64,000 nucleotides of DNA from CAWJAP01 sp963834365 (GTDB lineage: Bacteria > Acidobacteriota > Vicinamibacteria > Vicinamibacterales > Vicinamibacteraceae), in contig CAWIBS010000007.1 of assembly GCA_963834365.1 (NCBI GenBank), positions 62,001 to 126,000 on the forward strand, given 5' to 3'. Made by a program: the position numbers and the translations under genes. The notes under the pieces are model-generated. The model made no database searches. It was not told the origin of the DNA and worked only from the letters and a program-made list of their open reading frames with translations. How positions within the stretch are numbered: the stretch's first letter is position 1; every line of letters starts with the position of its first letter. Positions 48,780 through 58,754 of the stretch are shown here, piece after piece.

Positions 48780-49598
48780 CTGGCGGTCCCCTGCCTGTCG
48801 GGACCTCTGGCCGATCGGGCCCTGGCGATGTGTCTCGGGTAGCGTGAAGTTGCAAGGAGATCATGAGGTGGTCAACGGCGGCGTACAGTGGCGGACACAT
48901 CCGACAGCCGGGTCGTTGGCCAGCGCAGGAATGATACATCTTTGCCCCCGACCGATGCAGCCACCGGGACTTTGGTGCAATTGCCACGGCCTGGTCGGCC
49001 GTGAATGTGCGCGCCCGAACTCGCATCGAGAAGTGCTAACCGTCGGCCCCATCGCCCATAGATGATGTGGCGTGCGAGGAACCAGTCGTAGTAGCTGTTC
49101 GACGTAATGTCGGCGTACTCGAATCGGCCGGATCGAGCATGGCAGCCGAGGGCGCGGACTGGCTCTCCGCGACGACGGGTTGACGTGCAGAAAGATCTTC
49201 CAGTTGTCGTAGGGATGAGCGTGTGCCGTCGATCCGAGATGAGGACCGGGAGCACGACGTGTGCGCGGTCAGGCATGAGCCTATGGCCCGCTCGTCGGCG
49301 TGGGCAATAGGCCCTTGGGGCTACGGCCGGCAATAGATGAGGCCGGTCGACGCCGCGTCCGGCCCATGTGCCGACTTCGCGGTGAGAGATACACCATCGA
49401 GTTCGCCGACGGTGGACGACTTGCCGCACGCGTGGACTGCAATCGCGGCCGCGGCACCGGGCGCTCATGACGGCCGGTCCGCACTGGTGGATGACTTGGT
49501 CTCGACGCGCAGTATCATGTCGCGGCTACGCTTTCCGGGATCGCCTTCGAGCTCGAACGTAACACGCGTTGAGCTGACCGTCGCGGGCCCGAGGATCG
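48780..49598. other. Region without a convincing gene
   Basis: About 820 bases between the divergent kinase and sulfatase genes. Several minus-strand frames exist (the longest at 48872-49468), but their composition is Arg/His-rich and none keeps a protein-like pattern; short stretches such as YDNWKIFLHVNP (minus strand, near 49200) could be decayed coding sequence. The promoters of both flanking genes should lie here, but I could not identify a clear pair of boxes. Confidence 0.5.
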
Positions 49599-49628
49599 AT
49601 GGCAGTTGAACGGACGAAAGGACGAGTG

Positions 49629-51113
49629 ATGCCTGCGAAGAAACCAAACATCCTGGTTCTGTGGGGCGACGACATCGGCTACTGGAACGTCAGCTCTTAC
49701 AACCTAGGGCAGATGGGCTACAGGACGCCCAATATCGACCGCATCGCCAAAAACGGCGCCCTGTTCACCGACTGGTACGGGCAGCAGAGCTGCACGGCCG
49801 GGCGTGCCTGTTTCATTACGGGCCAATCGGGCTTCCGGACGGGCATGCTGAAGGTCGGCCTGCCCGGCGCAAAGGAAGGCCTGCAGGCGCGTGACGTGAC
49901 GATTGCCGAACTGCTCAAGGAGCAGGGCTACATGACCGCGCAGTTCGGCAAGAACCACCTGGGCGACGCGGACGAGACGCTGCCGACCGCGCACGGGTTC
50001 GACGAGTTCTTCGGCTCGCTCTACCACCTCAACGCCGAAGAAGAGTTCGAGAACGAGGACTACTTCAAGGATCCCGCGCTGATCGAGAAGTACAAGACCC
50101 GCGGCGTGCTCCACTGCTGGGCCAATCCTGACGGGAGCCAGAAGATCGAAGGCACGGGTCCGCTCGGAAAGAAACGCATGGAGACCATCGACGAGGAGTT
50201 CACAGCGGCGACGCTCGATTATCTCGAGAAGGCGAAGAAGGCGGACAAGCCATTCTTCCTGTGGTGGAACTCCACGCGCATGCACATCAACACGCACCTG
50301 AAGAAAGAGAGTCAGGGCAAGACCGGCCTTGGTCTGTATCCGGATGGCATGGTCGAGCACGACGGACACGTCGGGCAGATTCTCGACAAGCTCGAGGAGC
50401 TCGGCCTCGCGGACAACACCATCGTCATGTACTCGACCGACAACGGCGCCGAGTGTTTCACCTGGCCTGATGGCGGCACCACGCCCTTCCGGGGAGAGAA
50501 GAACGAGAACTGGGAGGGCGGATATCGCGTGCCCTGCGCGATTCGCTGGCCCGGGGTGATCGAGCCGGGCACCATCAACAATGACCTCTTCTCACATGAA
50601 GACATGCTGCCCACGCTGCTGGCCGCCGCCGGCGTGCCGGACGTCAAGGAGCAGCTGCTCAAAGGCATGAAGGTCGGCAAGAAGACCTTCAAGGTCCACC
50701 TGGACGGCTACAACATCTCCGACCGGCTGGCGGGGAAGGGGCCGAATCCGCGCAACGAATTCTTCTACTGGAACGACGACGGCTCGCTCGTCGGGCTGCG
50801 ATACGGCAACTGGAAGGTGGTGTTCCAGGAGCAGCGCAGCGAAGGCTTCGACGTCTGGCAGGATCCGTTTACGGCACTGCGCCTGCCCAAGATCATCAAC
50901 CTCCGTGCCGATCCGTTCGAGCGGGCCGAAGCGATCGCGATGAACTACGGCAGGTGGAGGATCGACCGCACCTACCTGCTCGTGCCGGCGCAGGAGTACG
51001 TTGCGCAGTACATCGCCACCTTCAAGGACTTCCCGCCGAGCCAGAAGGTCGGCAGCTTCTCGCTCGATGATGTGCTGGCGAAGCTCACGGCGGCGAGCAC
51101 CAGCGGAAGGTAA
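49629..51113 (+). CDS. Arylsulfatase-family sulfatase
   Basis: 494 residues. Alkaline-phosphatase-fold sulfatase: metal ligands in NILVLWGDDIGYWN, the formylglycine site in QQSCTAGRACFITGQSGFRTG (Cys-type, CTAGR), FGKNHLGD, and STDNGAE with the second Asp-Asn pair. C-terminal part ends in SFSLDDVLAKL. ATG 49629 with AAGGACGAG upstream. No signal peptide, so probably cytoplasmic. The active-site Cys needs a formylglycine-generating enzyme, which is not in this window. Confidence 0.92.
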   Translation: MPAKKPNILVLWGDDIGYWNVSSYNLGQMGYRTPNIDRIAKNGALFTDWYGQQSCTAGRACFITGQSGFRTGMLKVGLPGAKEGLQARDVTIAELLKEQGYMTAQFGKNHLGDADETLPTAHGFDEFFGSLYHLNAEEEFENEDYFKDPALIEKYKTRGVLHCWANPDGSQKIEGTGPLGKKRMETIDEEFTAATLDYLEKAKKADKPFFLWWNSTRMHINTHLKKESQGKTGLGLYPDGMVEHDGHVGQILDKLEELGLADNTIVMYSTDNGAECFTWPDGGTTPFRGEKNENWEGGYRVPCAIRWPGVIEPGTINNDLFSHEDMLPTLLAAAGVPDVKEQLLKGMKVGKKTFKVHLDGYNISDRLAGKGPNPRNEFFYWNDDGSLVGLRYGNWKVVFQEQRSEGFDVWQDPFTALRLPKIINLRADPFERAEAIAMNYGRWRIDRTYLLVPAQEYVAQYIATFKDFPPSQKVGSFSLDDVLAKLTAASTSGR

Positions 51114-51128
51114 CCGGAGGCACGTCGG

Positions 51129-52394
51129 TTGGCAGCGCAAGCACTCGACGGCCGGCAGCCGGAATCGGCTGCCGGCCATGACGTGGCGGCAGCAGTCAGA
51201 GACTTCTACGAACGGTATCCGTATCCGCCGCCGACCGACGATCTCGACAACTATCGACGGCGGTGGCAGGACCCGAACAGACGCCGCGCGGACTTCCATC
51301 TATTCTGGCCGGACAAGCCGTACACAGAGGCGCGCACGATCCTGGTGGCCGGCTGCGGAACATCGCAGGCGGCGAAGCATGCCGCCCGCTGCCCCGCGGC
51401 CCGGGTCATCGGGATCGATTTCAGCGCGACGAGCGTGCGGCACACGGAGGATCTCCGGCGCAAGTACGACCTGACCAATCTCGAGGTCCATCAGTTGCCG
51501 ATCGATCGGATCGGCGACCTGGAGATGGCGTTCGACGAAATCGTGTGCACGGGCGTTCTGCACCATCTCGCGAACCCTGAGGCGGCGCTCCGGGGTTTGC
51601 GCGACGTGCTCGACCCGGACGGGGCGATGCATCTCATGGTGTATGCGCCGTACGGACGGGCGGGCATTTACATGCTGCAGGAGTTCTGCCGCGGCATCGG
51701 CATCCAGGCCTCCGACGACGAGATTCGCGATCTCGTCGTCGCGCTCGGCGCGCTGCCGGCCAGACATCCGTTGGCACGCCTCCTACATGATGCCCCGGAC
51801 TTCAGGCAGGAGGCGGCGCTGGCCGACGCCCTGCTGCATCCGCAGGATCGCGCGTTTTCAGTGCCGCAGCTTCTGGACTTCATCGGCGGCGCCGGGCTCA
51901 CGTTCAGCCGCTGGGTCAGGCAGGCGCCGTACAACCCTCACTGCGGGGTGATGGCGCGGCTCCCGCAGACGGCGAGAATCGCAGCGCTCGAACCGGCACG
52001 ACAGTATGCCGCCGCCGAATTGTTTCGCGGCGCGATGATGAGCCACAGCCTCATTGTCCGCCGCGACGATCGCCCTGGCCGCCCGCACGCGACGAATTTT
52101 TCCGGCGATGCGTGGCTCGACTACGTGCCGGTTCGAGTGCCGGATACGCTCTCCGTTCACGAGCGGCTGCCGCCGGGGGCTGCGGCCGTCCTGATTAACC
52201 GGGCTCATACCGACACGGATATTTACCTGCCGATCGATGCGAGGGAGAAACTCCTGGTCGATGCCATCGACGGGGAACGCAGCCTCGGTGAGATTGCTGG
52301 CGACCAGCCACGCGATGTCTGCCGGGCCCTGTTCGAGCGGCTCTGGTGGCACGATCAGGTCGTGTTCGACGGATCGCGAGCCGGAATCGCTTGA
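51129..52394 (+). CDS. SAM-dependent methyltransferase with C-terminal winged-helix extension
   Basis: 421 residues from TTG 51129, which has CCGGAGG about 9 bases upstream and no better ATG/GTG. Begins with VRDFYERYPYPPPTDDL, a block seen in a subgroup of class I methyltransferases, followed by motif I ILVAGCGTSQAAKHAA, VIGIDFS and FDEIVCTGVLHHLANP. The last 120 residues (DAWLDYVPVRVPDTLSV ... LLVDAIDGERSLGEIAGD ... LFERLWWHDQVVF) look like a PqqD-type winged helix. It follows the sulfatase by 15 bases and is probably co-transcribed. Confidence 0.85.
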   Translation: MAAQALDGRQPESAAGHDVAAAVRDFYERYPYPPPTDDLDNYRRRWQDPNRRRADFHLFWPDKPYTEARTILVAGCGTSQAAKHAARCPAARVIGIDFSATSVRHTEDLRRKYDLTNLEVHQLPIDRIGDLEMAFDEIVCTGVLHHLANPEAALRGLRDVLDPDGAMHLMVYAPYGRAGIYMLQEFCRGIGIQASDDEIRDLVVALGALPARHPLARLLHDAPDFRQEAALADALLHPQDRAFSVPQLLDFIGGAGLTFSRWVRQAPYNPHCGVMARLPQTARIAALEPARQYAAAELFRGAMMSHSLIVRRDDRPGRPHATNFSGDAWLDYVPVRVPDTLSVHERLPPGAAAVLINRAHTDTDIYLPIDAREKLLVDAIDGERSLGEIAGDQPRDVCRALFERLWWHDQVVFDGSRAGIA

Positions 52395-52643
52395 TGCGAG
52401 TCGAGGATTCGCCACTGGCGGGCCGTCAGCACATCTGTTAATCTGCCCTGCCGTCGAGCTCGTTGATGGCCTCCCGGCGCCCGCCCGGCCCGGGCGACGG
52501 TCGGGTTGGAGGACGGGAGAACGAGACGGAGCGGCTCGAGCATTCGCAAGACGAACCGAGCTCTCCTATGCGCTTGCGGCGGATTGACCCTCACCGCCGG
52601 AGGCGCCGGATTCCGGAGGGCCCCGAGGAAGCGAGTAACGAAG

Positions 52644-53228
52644 ATGACACACGCATTCAGCCGGACACTGCGCGTTCTTGCTGTCACTGTCGCGGCACTG
52701 AGCCTTGCGGTGAGTGCCTGGGCCCAGCCGACGCAGGCCAAGCAGTCAGTACCTGGCGCGCCCAAGGTCGCCACGACTCAGTTGAAGGGTGAGGTCGCCT
52801 ACATTCAAGGCGACTACCTCATCGCGAAGATGATGCCGAGCGGGGTCTACAGGCTCTTCCAGCTGAGGCCGGGAAAGACCGCCACGATCGATGGAGTCGT
52901 GATGCCGCTGAACAAGGCCCCGATCGGCACCGTGCTGACGGCTGATGTGACCGTCACGGAGACGCCGGTTACCGACCGGACGATCACGACCCTGAAGGGC
53001 AAAGTCTGGCACTCCTCGCCGACGAGCGTCATCGTGACCCTCGAGAACGGCGAGAACAAACAGTACGATATCCCCTCCGGATTCAAGTTCGATGTGGACG
53101 GACAGAAACTCGAGGCGATGCAACTGAAGCAGGGCATGAATCTCACGGCGACCAAGATCGTGGAGTCGCCGCGCACGGAAATCACGATGGACAACGTCGT
53201 CACGGGCGTCGGGCCGAAGAAGCCCTGA
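52644..53228 (+). CDS. Exported beta-rich protein (DUF5666-like)
   Basis: 194 residues. Signal peptide (LRVLAVTVAALSLAVSAWAQ), then two similar beta segments (VAYIQGDYLIAKMMPSGVYRLFQLRPGKTATIDG and TTLKGKVWHSSPTSVIVTLENGENKQYDIPSGFKF) resembling OB-type DUF5666 domains. Periplasmic by prediction; role unknown. Only a weak AACGAAG precedes ATG 52644. Confidence 0.7.
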   Translation: MTHAFSRTLRVLAVTVAALSLAVSAWAQPTQAKQSVPGAPKVATTQLKGEVAYIQGDYLIAKMMPSGVYRLFQLRPGKTATIDGVVMPLNKAPIGTVLTADVTVTETPVTDRTITTLKGKVWHSSPTSVIVTLENGENKQYDIPSGFKFDVDGQKLEAMQLKQGMNLTATKIVESPRTEITMDNVVTGVGPKKP

Positions 53229-53342
53229 CGGTTTGCCAAGGTCCCGCGACGACACAGAACGGGGACACTGGCGCTTCGGCGCCTGTCCCCGTCGCACACG
53301 CTACCATCCGGCCGACGCCGCCCCCGGTCCCTTCAGCGGTCG

Positions 53343-53500
53343 TCACCCAAGGATTTGGCCGAGGAACGCCTGCGTACGCCGGTGCCGGGGCGCGTCGAAG
53401 AACGCGTCCGGCCCGTTCACCTCGATGATCCGGCCGGCGTCCATGAAGACGACGCGATTGGCGATCCTGAGCGCCGAACCGAGCAGACATCGTCACACCG
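53343..53500 (-). pseudogene. Remnant of an amino-acid ABC transporter ATPase C-terminus
   Basis: The minus-strand frame ALRIANRVVFMDAGRIIEVN ... FFDAPRHRRTQAFLGQILG-stop is the recognisable C-terminal end (after the H-loop) of GlnQ/GltL-type polar amino-acid transporter ATPases. Just upstream, a DDVCS-like stretch in another frame suggests the remnant was longer before decay. The rest of the ATPase is absent; the space is taken by the methyltransferase gene ending at 53513. Confidence 0.65.
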
Positions 53501-53512
53501 CGGAAGCCGGCG

Positions 53513-54318
53513 TCAGACGCGGGCTGTCGCCATGGTCGTCGTGACCGGGAGGACGAACATGCCGTCCTTCGTGAGCTCGGCGATCACATCCTGACTTTCC
53601 GCGGCGATTCGGCCGGCCAGCTCGCCGCGCTCCGCCTCGCTCATGGCCTTGCCTTTGTCGCTCATCCCAATCACGGCCATCGCATTCAGACGCGCGAACA
53701 ATGCGCCGTCAGCGAACTGAACGCCATGTGCATGCGTTCCGACACTGACGTCGCTGAACCCGGCATCGACAAGCAGATTTGTCAGCGCGTCGGCGTCTCC
53801 GAAGCTGTAACGCGAATCGACGATCCGGCCTGATGTCGTTCCGCGACCGCATTCAGTTCGAGCATTCCCGGGTTGTCCTCGAGCGAGCGCCACGTCGCAA
53901 GCGCCATGCGTCCGCCCGGTGCGAGTACGCGGCGCATCTCGCGAATCGCGGCGAGCTTGTCGGGCATGAACTGTAGTCCCTGGTGGCAGGTCAGCACCGT
54001 GAAATGCTCCGTAGCGCTGACTGGAAGGGAGATGGCGTTTCCCTCGCGCCAGTCAATCGTCGGATCGACCGTACGTGCGACGGCGAGCATCGCCGGCGCG
54101 ACGTCGACGCCGACAATCCGCGCCTCGGGTCCAAGGCGCTCGCGCGCAACACGAGCGGCAATGCCGGTGCCACATGCGACGTCGATGACGCTGTCGCCGC
54201 GAATTGGCGCCACGCGCGCAACCAGTTGCTCCGCGAACGGCCGGAACAGGGGTCCGACCAGAACGCGCTCGTAGATTTCGGTGAAAGGCGTCGCCACGAA
54301 CAGCCGTGCCTCTGGCAT
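53513..54318 (-). CDS. SAM-dependent methyltransferase (one frameshift)
   Basis: About 268 residues, UbiE/Methyltransf_11 type. IRGDSVIDVACGTGIAARVARERLG as motif I, VGVDVAPAMLAVAR, FTVLTCHQGLQFMPDKLAAIREMRRVLAPGGRMALATW, and after the break SRYSFGDADALTNLLVDAGFSDVSV. ATG 54318 follows GAGGAGGAC. The frame changes near 53835: one missing base (or two extra) joins VAERHQAG to RIVDSRYSF. Substrate unknown. Confidence 0.85.
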
Positions 54319-54464
54319 GTCCGTCCTCCTCGACGACGGTCGCCTCATAGCGGCGCGCGGTCGCTCGTAACCGGTCAGCCTAGCACACGGTCATCTCGGG
54401 CGCCGCATCGCTCTCGCCCAGGATCCAAGTGCTGCGGAAGCCCGTAGGCTAGTGGTTAGGTTGC

Positions 54465-54655
54465 GCAGCTCGAAGCCGGTGATCGACCGCTCTTCCAGCC
54501 CGGCAGCATTCCAATATGCTTCGGCACCACGTGCTCGTCGGCCTGAGTGTCGAGCACCGGGAGGACTGTGCTGCGGCGTTTCGTACGAGTTCGCGCGCAG
54601 CTCAACCGGTGTTCGACGCTCTTCCAGCCCGGCAGGCATTCCAATATGCTTCGGC
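54465..54655. repeat. Direct repeat of about 60 bp with 129-base period
   Basis: The near-identical block cgctcttccagcccggcag...ttcggc (includes attccaatatgcttcggc) lies at 54488-54525 and 54617-54655 (one g longer), each preceded by the similar gcgcagctc...ccggtg. The blocks precede the membrane-protein start at 54703. Confidence 0.75.
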
Positions 54656-54702
54656 TCGTCACGATTTTTGTCCGCGAGGCAGCGACGCTCGATGATCACC
54701 CG

Positions 54703-55908
54703 ATGATGCCCGTCGCCGGGAAGGCCGTCGATTCGGCGCTGCCGGAGTTTTCGCTGGTCGGGGGCGGCCCGCTCCACGGCTTGATCCGAAGGGCCCGGAT
54801 CGGCGGGCGGCCGATCGGCCCTGTCGGGTTCGGTGTCGCGCTGGCGCTTCTCACGTGGCTGCCCGTGCTGTGCCTGGTCGTGCTGGAGCGCGTCGGACCC
54901 GGCCCGGGCCAGCCCGGCTCATTCCTCGCCAGCATCAACAACCACGTCCGGTTCCTGGTCGCGATCCCGCTGATGTTCTTTGCCGAGGTGTGGATCGACC
55001 CGCGCCTCCGGCACTTCGTCCAGGACCTGGTCGTCGCCGGGCTCGTGACCCGGACCGAGACCCCCGCGCTCACGCGAGCCATCCGCGTCACGCACCGCAT
55101 GCGGGACTCCGTGGCGGCCGAGCTCGGGCTCGCGATCCTCGCGTTGACGCTCGTGCAGCTCGACTTTCGCCCCTTCACCCCGCTCGGCGACGTCTGGTCC
55201 TGGCGATCGACCGGCGTCGGGGCGGACGCCAGACTGACGTGGGCGGGGTGGTGGTATGGCCTGGTGGCGCTACCTGTGTATCAGTTCCTGCTCTACCGGT
55301 GGGCTTGGCGCCTCCTTGCGTGGACGGTGTTCCTCTGGCGACTCTCACGCGTGCGCCTGCAGCTCCTGCCCACGCACCCGGATCTGGCGGGGGGCCTCGG
55401 ATACCTCCCGGTCGCGCAGGGGCACTTCGAGATCCTTTGCACGGTCTTCTCAGCCGTGGTCGCCAGCATTTACGCCGAGCGTATGATGTTCTCGGGCTTG
55501 CGCCTCGAGGCGCTGACCCGCCCCCTGGTCACGCTTGTCGTCGCGAACCTGGCGCTCTTCCTCGCGCCGCTGTTCTTCTTCGGCCCGCAGCTGCTGGAGG
55601 TCAAGCGCCGAGGTCAGCGCGAGTACGGCGTCCTGGCCACCGCCTACGTCCGTGGATTCGACGCCAAGTGGCTGCGGACCGGGACCCCGGCGGGCGAGCC
55701 CCTCCTCGGAAACCCCGACATCCAATCGCTCAACGATCTGGCGGGGAGCTTCGACGTCATCCGGCGCATGCGGGTTGTGCCCTTCGGCCTGGGCCTCGTC
55801 CTGATTCTGGTGGCCGCCACCCTCGCGCCGATGGTGCCGCTTCTGTTCCTCGCGTTCCCGATGGATACGCTCCTGGAGCTTGCGGCGAGGCTGATCTTCG
55901 GGCTGTGA
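54703..55908 (+). CDS. Polytopic membrane protein of unknown function
   Basis: 401 residues, about six helices: VGFGVALALLTWLPVLCLVV, FLVAIPLMFFAEVWI, WYGLVALPVYQFLLYRWAWRLLAWTVFLW, TLVVANLALFLAPLFFFGP, PFGLGLVLILVAATLAPMVPLLFLAFPM. The conserved PTHPDLAGGLGYLPVAQGHF loop is a mark of this uncharacterised family. ATG 54703 (or 54706) has the best position; the open frame extends upstream into the direct-repeat block. Confidence 0.8.
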   Translation: MMPVAGKAVDSALPEFSLVGGGPLHGLIRRARIGGRPIGPVGFGVALALLTWLPVLCLVVLERVGPGPGQPGSFLASINNHVRFLVAIPLMFFAEVWIDPRLRHFVQDLVVAGLVTRTETPALTRAIRVTHRMRDSVAAELGLAILALTLVQLDFRPFTPLGDVWSWRSTGVGADARLTWAGWWYGLVALPVYQFLLYRWAWRLLAWTVFLWRLSRVRLQLLPTHPDLAGGLGYLPVAQGHFEILCTVFSAVVASIYAERMMFSGLRLEALTRPLVTLVVANLALFLAPLFFFGPQLLEVKRRGQREYGVLATAYVRGFDAKWLRTGTPAGEPLLGNPDIQSLNDLAGSFDVIRRMRVVPFGLGLVLILVAATLAPMVPLLFLAFPMDTLLELAARLIFGL

Positions 55909-56059
55909 CGCGCCTCCAATGGTGTGATACCACCCGTCGATCGGCGCTTGGTGCGATTGCCAGCGAACAAGGCGCCGTCGGTCTACGTCTTCTCCGGTGG
56001 GCTTTTTCGCAACCGGATGACGTACGCCTCCAGTCAACGACGGATCGCTGCGAGGACAC

Positions 56060-58540
56060 ATGCTGCAGGACTACAAGCTCGGGCTCCGGATGCTCCTGAA
56101 ATACCCGGGCCTGACGCTCGCGGGCGGACTGGCGCTCGCGATTGCGATCGGGATTGGAGCAGGCTGGTACGACGTGGTGGGGAAGGTCCTCACACCCACG
56201 ATCCCACTGCCCGAGGGCGACCGCCTCGTCTCGATCGAGACGCACAATACCCTGACGAACCAGCCCGAGCCGCGCGTCCTGCGCGACTTCCTCGAGTGGC
56301 GGCGCGGGCTGCAAACGATCGAGGACCTTGGGGCGTACCGCACGCAGACGCGAAACCTCGTGGTCGGCAACACGCCTCCCGAGCCGATCCAGGTGGCGGA
56401 GCTGACCGCCGCCGCGTTCGGCACGGCGCGTGTGCCTCCCCTGTTCGGTCGTGCCCTCCTCGACTCCGACGAAAGGGCTGGTGGACCCGGCGTGGTCGTG
56501 CTCGGCTATGACGTATGGCAGCGCTCGCTCGGCGGCCGGGACGAGGTCCTCGGTTCGGTCGTGAAACTGGGGGACACGCCGGCGACCGTGATTGGTGTCA
56601 TGCCGAAGGGCTTTGGGTACCCGGTCAATCACGACGCCTGGGCGCCATTGTCGCTCCGCGGCTCGTACGATGCGCTCGAAGGCGATGCGATCAGCGTCAT
56701 CGGCAGGCTGGCGCGTGGCGTCTCGCGGCAGCAGGCGGACGCCGAGATGCGCCTGTTCGGCGAACGGACGGCCGGGACGCTCCCGGCGACGCACGCGCAT
56801 CTCCGGCCGCGCGTGGTGCGGTTCGGGGGCGCACCTGACGATCTCGACATCGCGCAGCTCGGGCTGAGGAACCTGCCGGCGCTGCTGGTGCTGAGTATTG
56901 CGTGCCTGAGCGTCGGCACGCTGATCTACGCGCGTACGGCCACGCGCGAGGGGGAAATCGCCGTGCGGTCGGCGCTCGGTGCAAGCCGCGCACGCATCAT
57001 GAGTCAACTCTTCGTGGAGGCCCTTGTGCTCGCGTCCGTTGCGGCGCCGGTCGGTCTCATTGCCGCCGACCGTGCGCTGGCGTGGGGGATCGAAGGCGCC
57101 AACAGGGCCGCGGGCGGCGCACCGTTCTGGATGACGCCCGGCCTGAAGCTCTCGACGATTCTGTATGCCGGTGGCCTCGCGGTCGTCAGCGCGGTGATGC
57201 TGTCGGTTCTGCCTGCGTTGAAAGTGACGCGAGCGCGGGTGCAACCGCACCTGGCGAACCTGGGCAGCGGTGGCTCCACGCTGCGCTTCGGCCGCCTCTG
57301 GACAGGCGCGATGATCGTCCAGGTGGCACTGACGGCCATCGGCATCCCGGTCGCCCTCGAGAGCGTGAGCCAGACGACGCGCAAGGTGCAAACCCGCGCA
57401 CAGTTCCCAAGCCGGGAGTATCTCGCCGCTCGCATCGATGTGGGTCTGCCGTTCGAGGGGGAGACCACGCCGGCGTTCCAGGAGCGGCGGGCGCAGACGT
57501 TCGAGGCGCTCGCGAGGCGCATAGCACAGGAGCCCGGCGTCGTCGTGGTGACCTTCACCGATCAGCCAGTGGGCTCAGGGGTCACCCGATTCGCAGAAGT
57601 CGAGTCTTTCCCCGCCGCCAGGTCGGCCTACGACGGCGGGTTTCAGACGTCGGCCGTCGGCCCGGGATTCTTCGAGGCGTTCGATCGGCCGATCGTCGCC
57701 GGGCGTCCGTTCCACGGGACTGACTGGAGTCCCACTGCCCGAACCGTCATCGTCAACGAGGCGTTTGCGCGCGCGTTCTCGCGCGAGACGGGAAGCGGTT
57801 CGCCGATTGGCGCTCGCCTGCGGTTTGCCGTGTCAGCCGGCGACGACGATGACGACGAGGCAGGTGCAAGGCGCAAGGCATGGGAGCCGTGGGGCGAGAT
57901 CGTGGGCGTCGTTCGCGACTTCGGCCTGGACCCCGATGACAACGGCAACGAACGGCCGCATGTGTTTCGAGCCGTGTCGGCGGGAGCGTTATCGTCGCTC
58001 GTGATGAGTGTACGTATGCGCGGCAACCCGGCCACACTCGCCGCGCGTCTGCCGCTCATCGCGGCCACAGTCGATGCGCGATTGCTCGTCCAGGACTCGC
58101 AGCCGATGGAGGAATGGGTCCGGCAGCGGGATGATTACTTGATCGTGATGGTCGGAGCCCAGGTCGTGATTACGGTCCTCGTCTTGTTTCTATCGGCGCT
58201 GGGCATCTTCTCGCTGGTGTCCATCAGCGTCTCACGGCGGACGCGCGAAATCGGGCTGCGCGCGGCGCTCGGTGCCACCCCGCGCCAGGTGCTCGCCCGC
58301 ATCCTGTCCCGCGCCGTGGTGCTCATGGGAAGTGGCATCGCAGCCGGAGGCGCGCTTCTGATCTGGTCCCTCGCGCTCGGCGCAGGGCCATCCGGCCGGC
58401 CTGCGGAAGACATTCCCATCTTCGTCGGATATCTTGGGATGACATCGGCGGTAATGCTCGCCGCGTGTCTGGTTGCCTGCATCGGGCCCGCTCGCCGCGC
58501 GCTCAGGATCAATCCAACCGACGCCCTGAGGGAGGCCTGA
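56060..58540 (+). CDS. ADOP-type orphan ABC transporter permease, second copy
   Basis: 826 residues with the duplicated MacB_PCD-FtsX plan: N-terminal helix (LTLAGGLALAIAIGIGAGW), periplasmic domain, a helix bundle near 285-400, second periplasmic domain with a PVGSGVTRFAEVE stretch and an acidic loop DDDDDEAGARR, and final helices ending GPARRALRINPTDALREA. The N-terminal signature is GIGIGAGWYDVV-like rather than the ALGIGANAAMFS of the first copy, so the two belong to different subgroups. No ATPase gene adjacent. ATG 56060. Confidence 0.88.
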   Translation: MLQDYKLGLRMLLKYPGLTLAGGLALAIAIGIGAGWYDVVGKVLTPTIPLPEGDRLVSIETHNTLTNQPEPRVLRDFLEWRRGLQTIEDLGAYRTQTRNLVVGNTPPEPIQVAELTAAAFGTARVPPLFGRALLDSDERAGGPGVVVLGYDVWQRSLGGRDEVLGSVVKLGDTPATVIGVMPKGFGYPVNHDAWAPLSLRGSYDALEGDAISVIGRLARGVSRQQADAEMRLFGERTAGTLPATHAHLRPRVVRFGGAPDDLDIAQLGLRNLPALLVLSIACLSVGTLIYARTATREGEIAVRSALGASRARIMSQLFVEALVLASVAAPVGLIAADRALAWGIEGANRAAGGAPFWMTPGLKLSTILYAGGLAVVSAVMLSVLPALKVTRARVQPHLANLGSGGSTLRFGRLWTGAMIVQVALTAIGIPVALESVSQTTRKVQTRAQFPSREYLAARIDVGLPFEGETTPAFQERRAQTFEALARRIAQEPGVVVVTFTDQPVGSGVTRFAEVESFPAARSAYDGGFQTSAVGPGFFEAFDRPIVAGRPFHGTDWSPTARTVIVNEAFARAFSRETGSGSPIGARLRFAVSAGDDDDDEAGARRKAWEPWGEIVGVVRDFGLDPDDNGNERPHVFRAVSAGALSSLVMSVRMRGNPATLAARLPLIAATVDARLLVQDSQPMEEWVRQRDDYLIVMVGAQVVITVLVLFLSALGIFSLVSISVSRRTREIGLRAALGATPRQVLARILSRAVVLMGSGIAAGGALLIWSLALGAGPSGRPAEDIPIFVGYLGMTSAVMLAACLVACIGPARRALRINPTDALREA

Positions 58541-58754
58541 ACCGGGTCCAGAGGTTCTTCAACAGTCGTATCTGCTGCGCCCCCCTGAAGAGCGCGCCGA
58601 CGACTTCGCACGGAATCAGGCGGTCGGGATCGAGAAGGTTCCACCGTGCCACGCCGACGTCAGCGAGTAGCCCGTCCACGTTGGCCGATTCACGTTTTTT
58701 GTCCACCTCACGACGACTTGGAGTAAACCGCGCTGGTGACTCGCGGCGCGCGGC

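Noticed and set aside
48872..49468. 199-residue minus-strand frame in the gap before the sulfatase
   Set aside because: No homologous pattern, no ribosome-binding site and amino-acid composition typical of non-coding GC-rich DNA.
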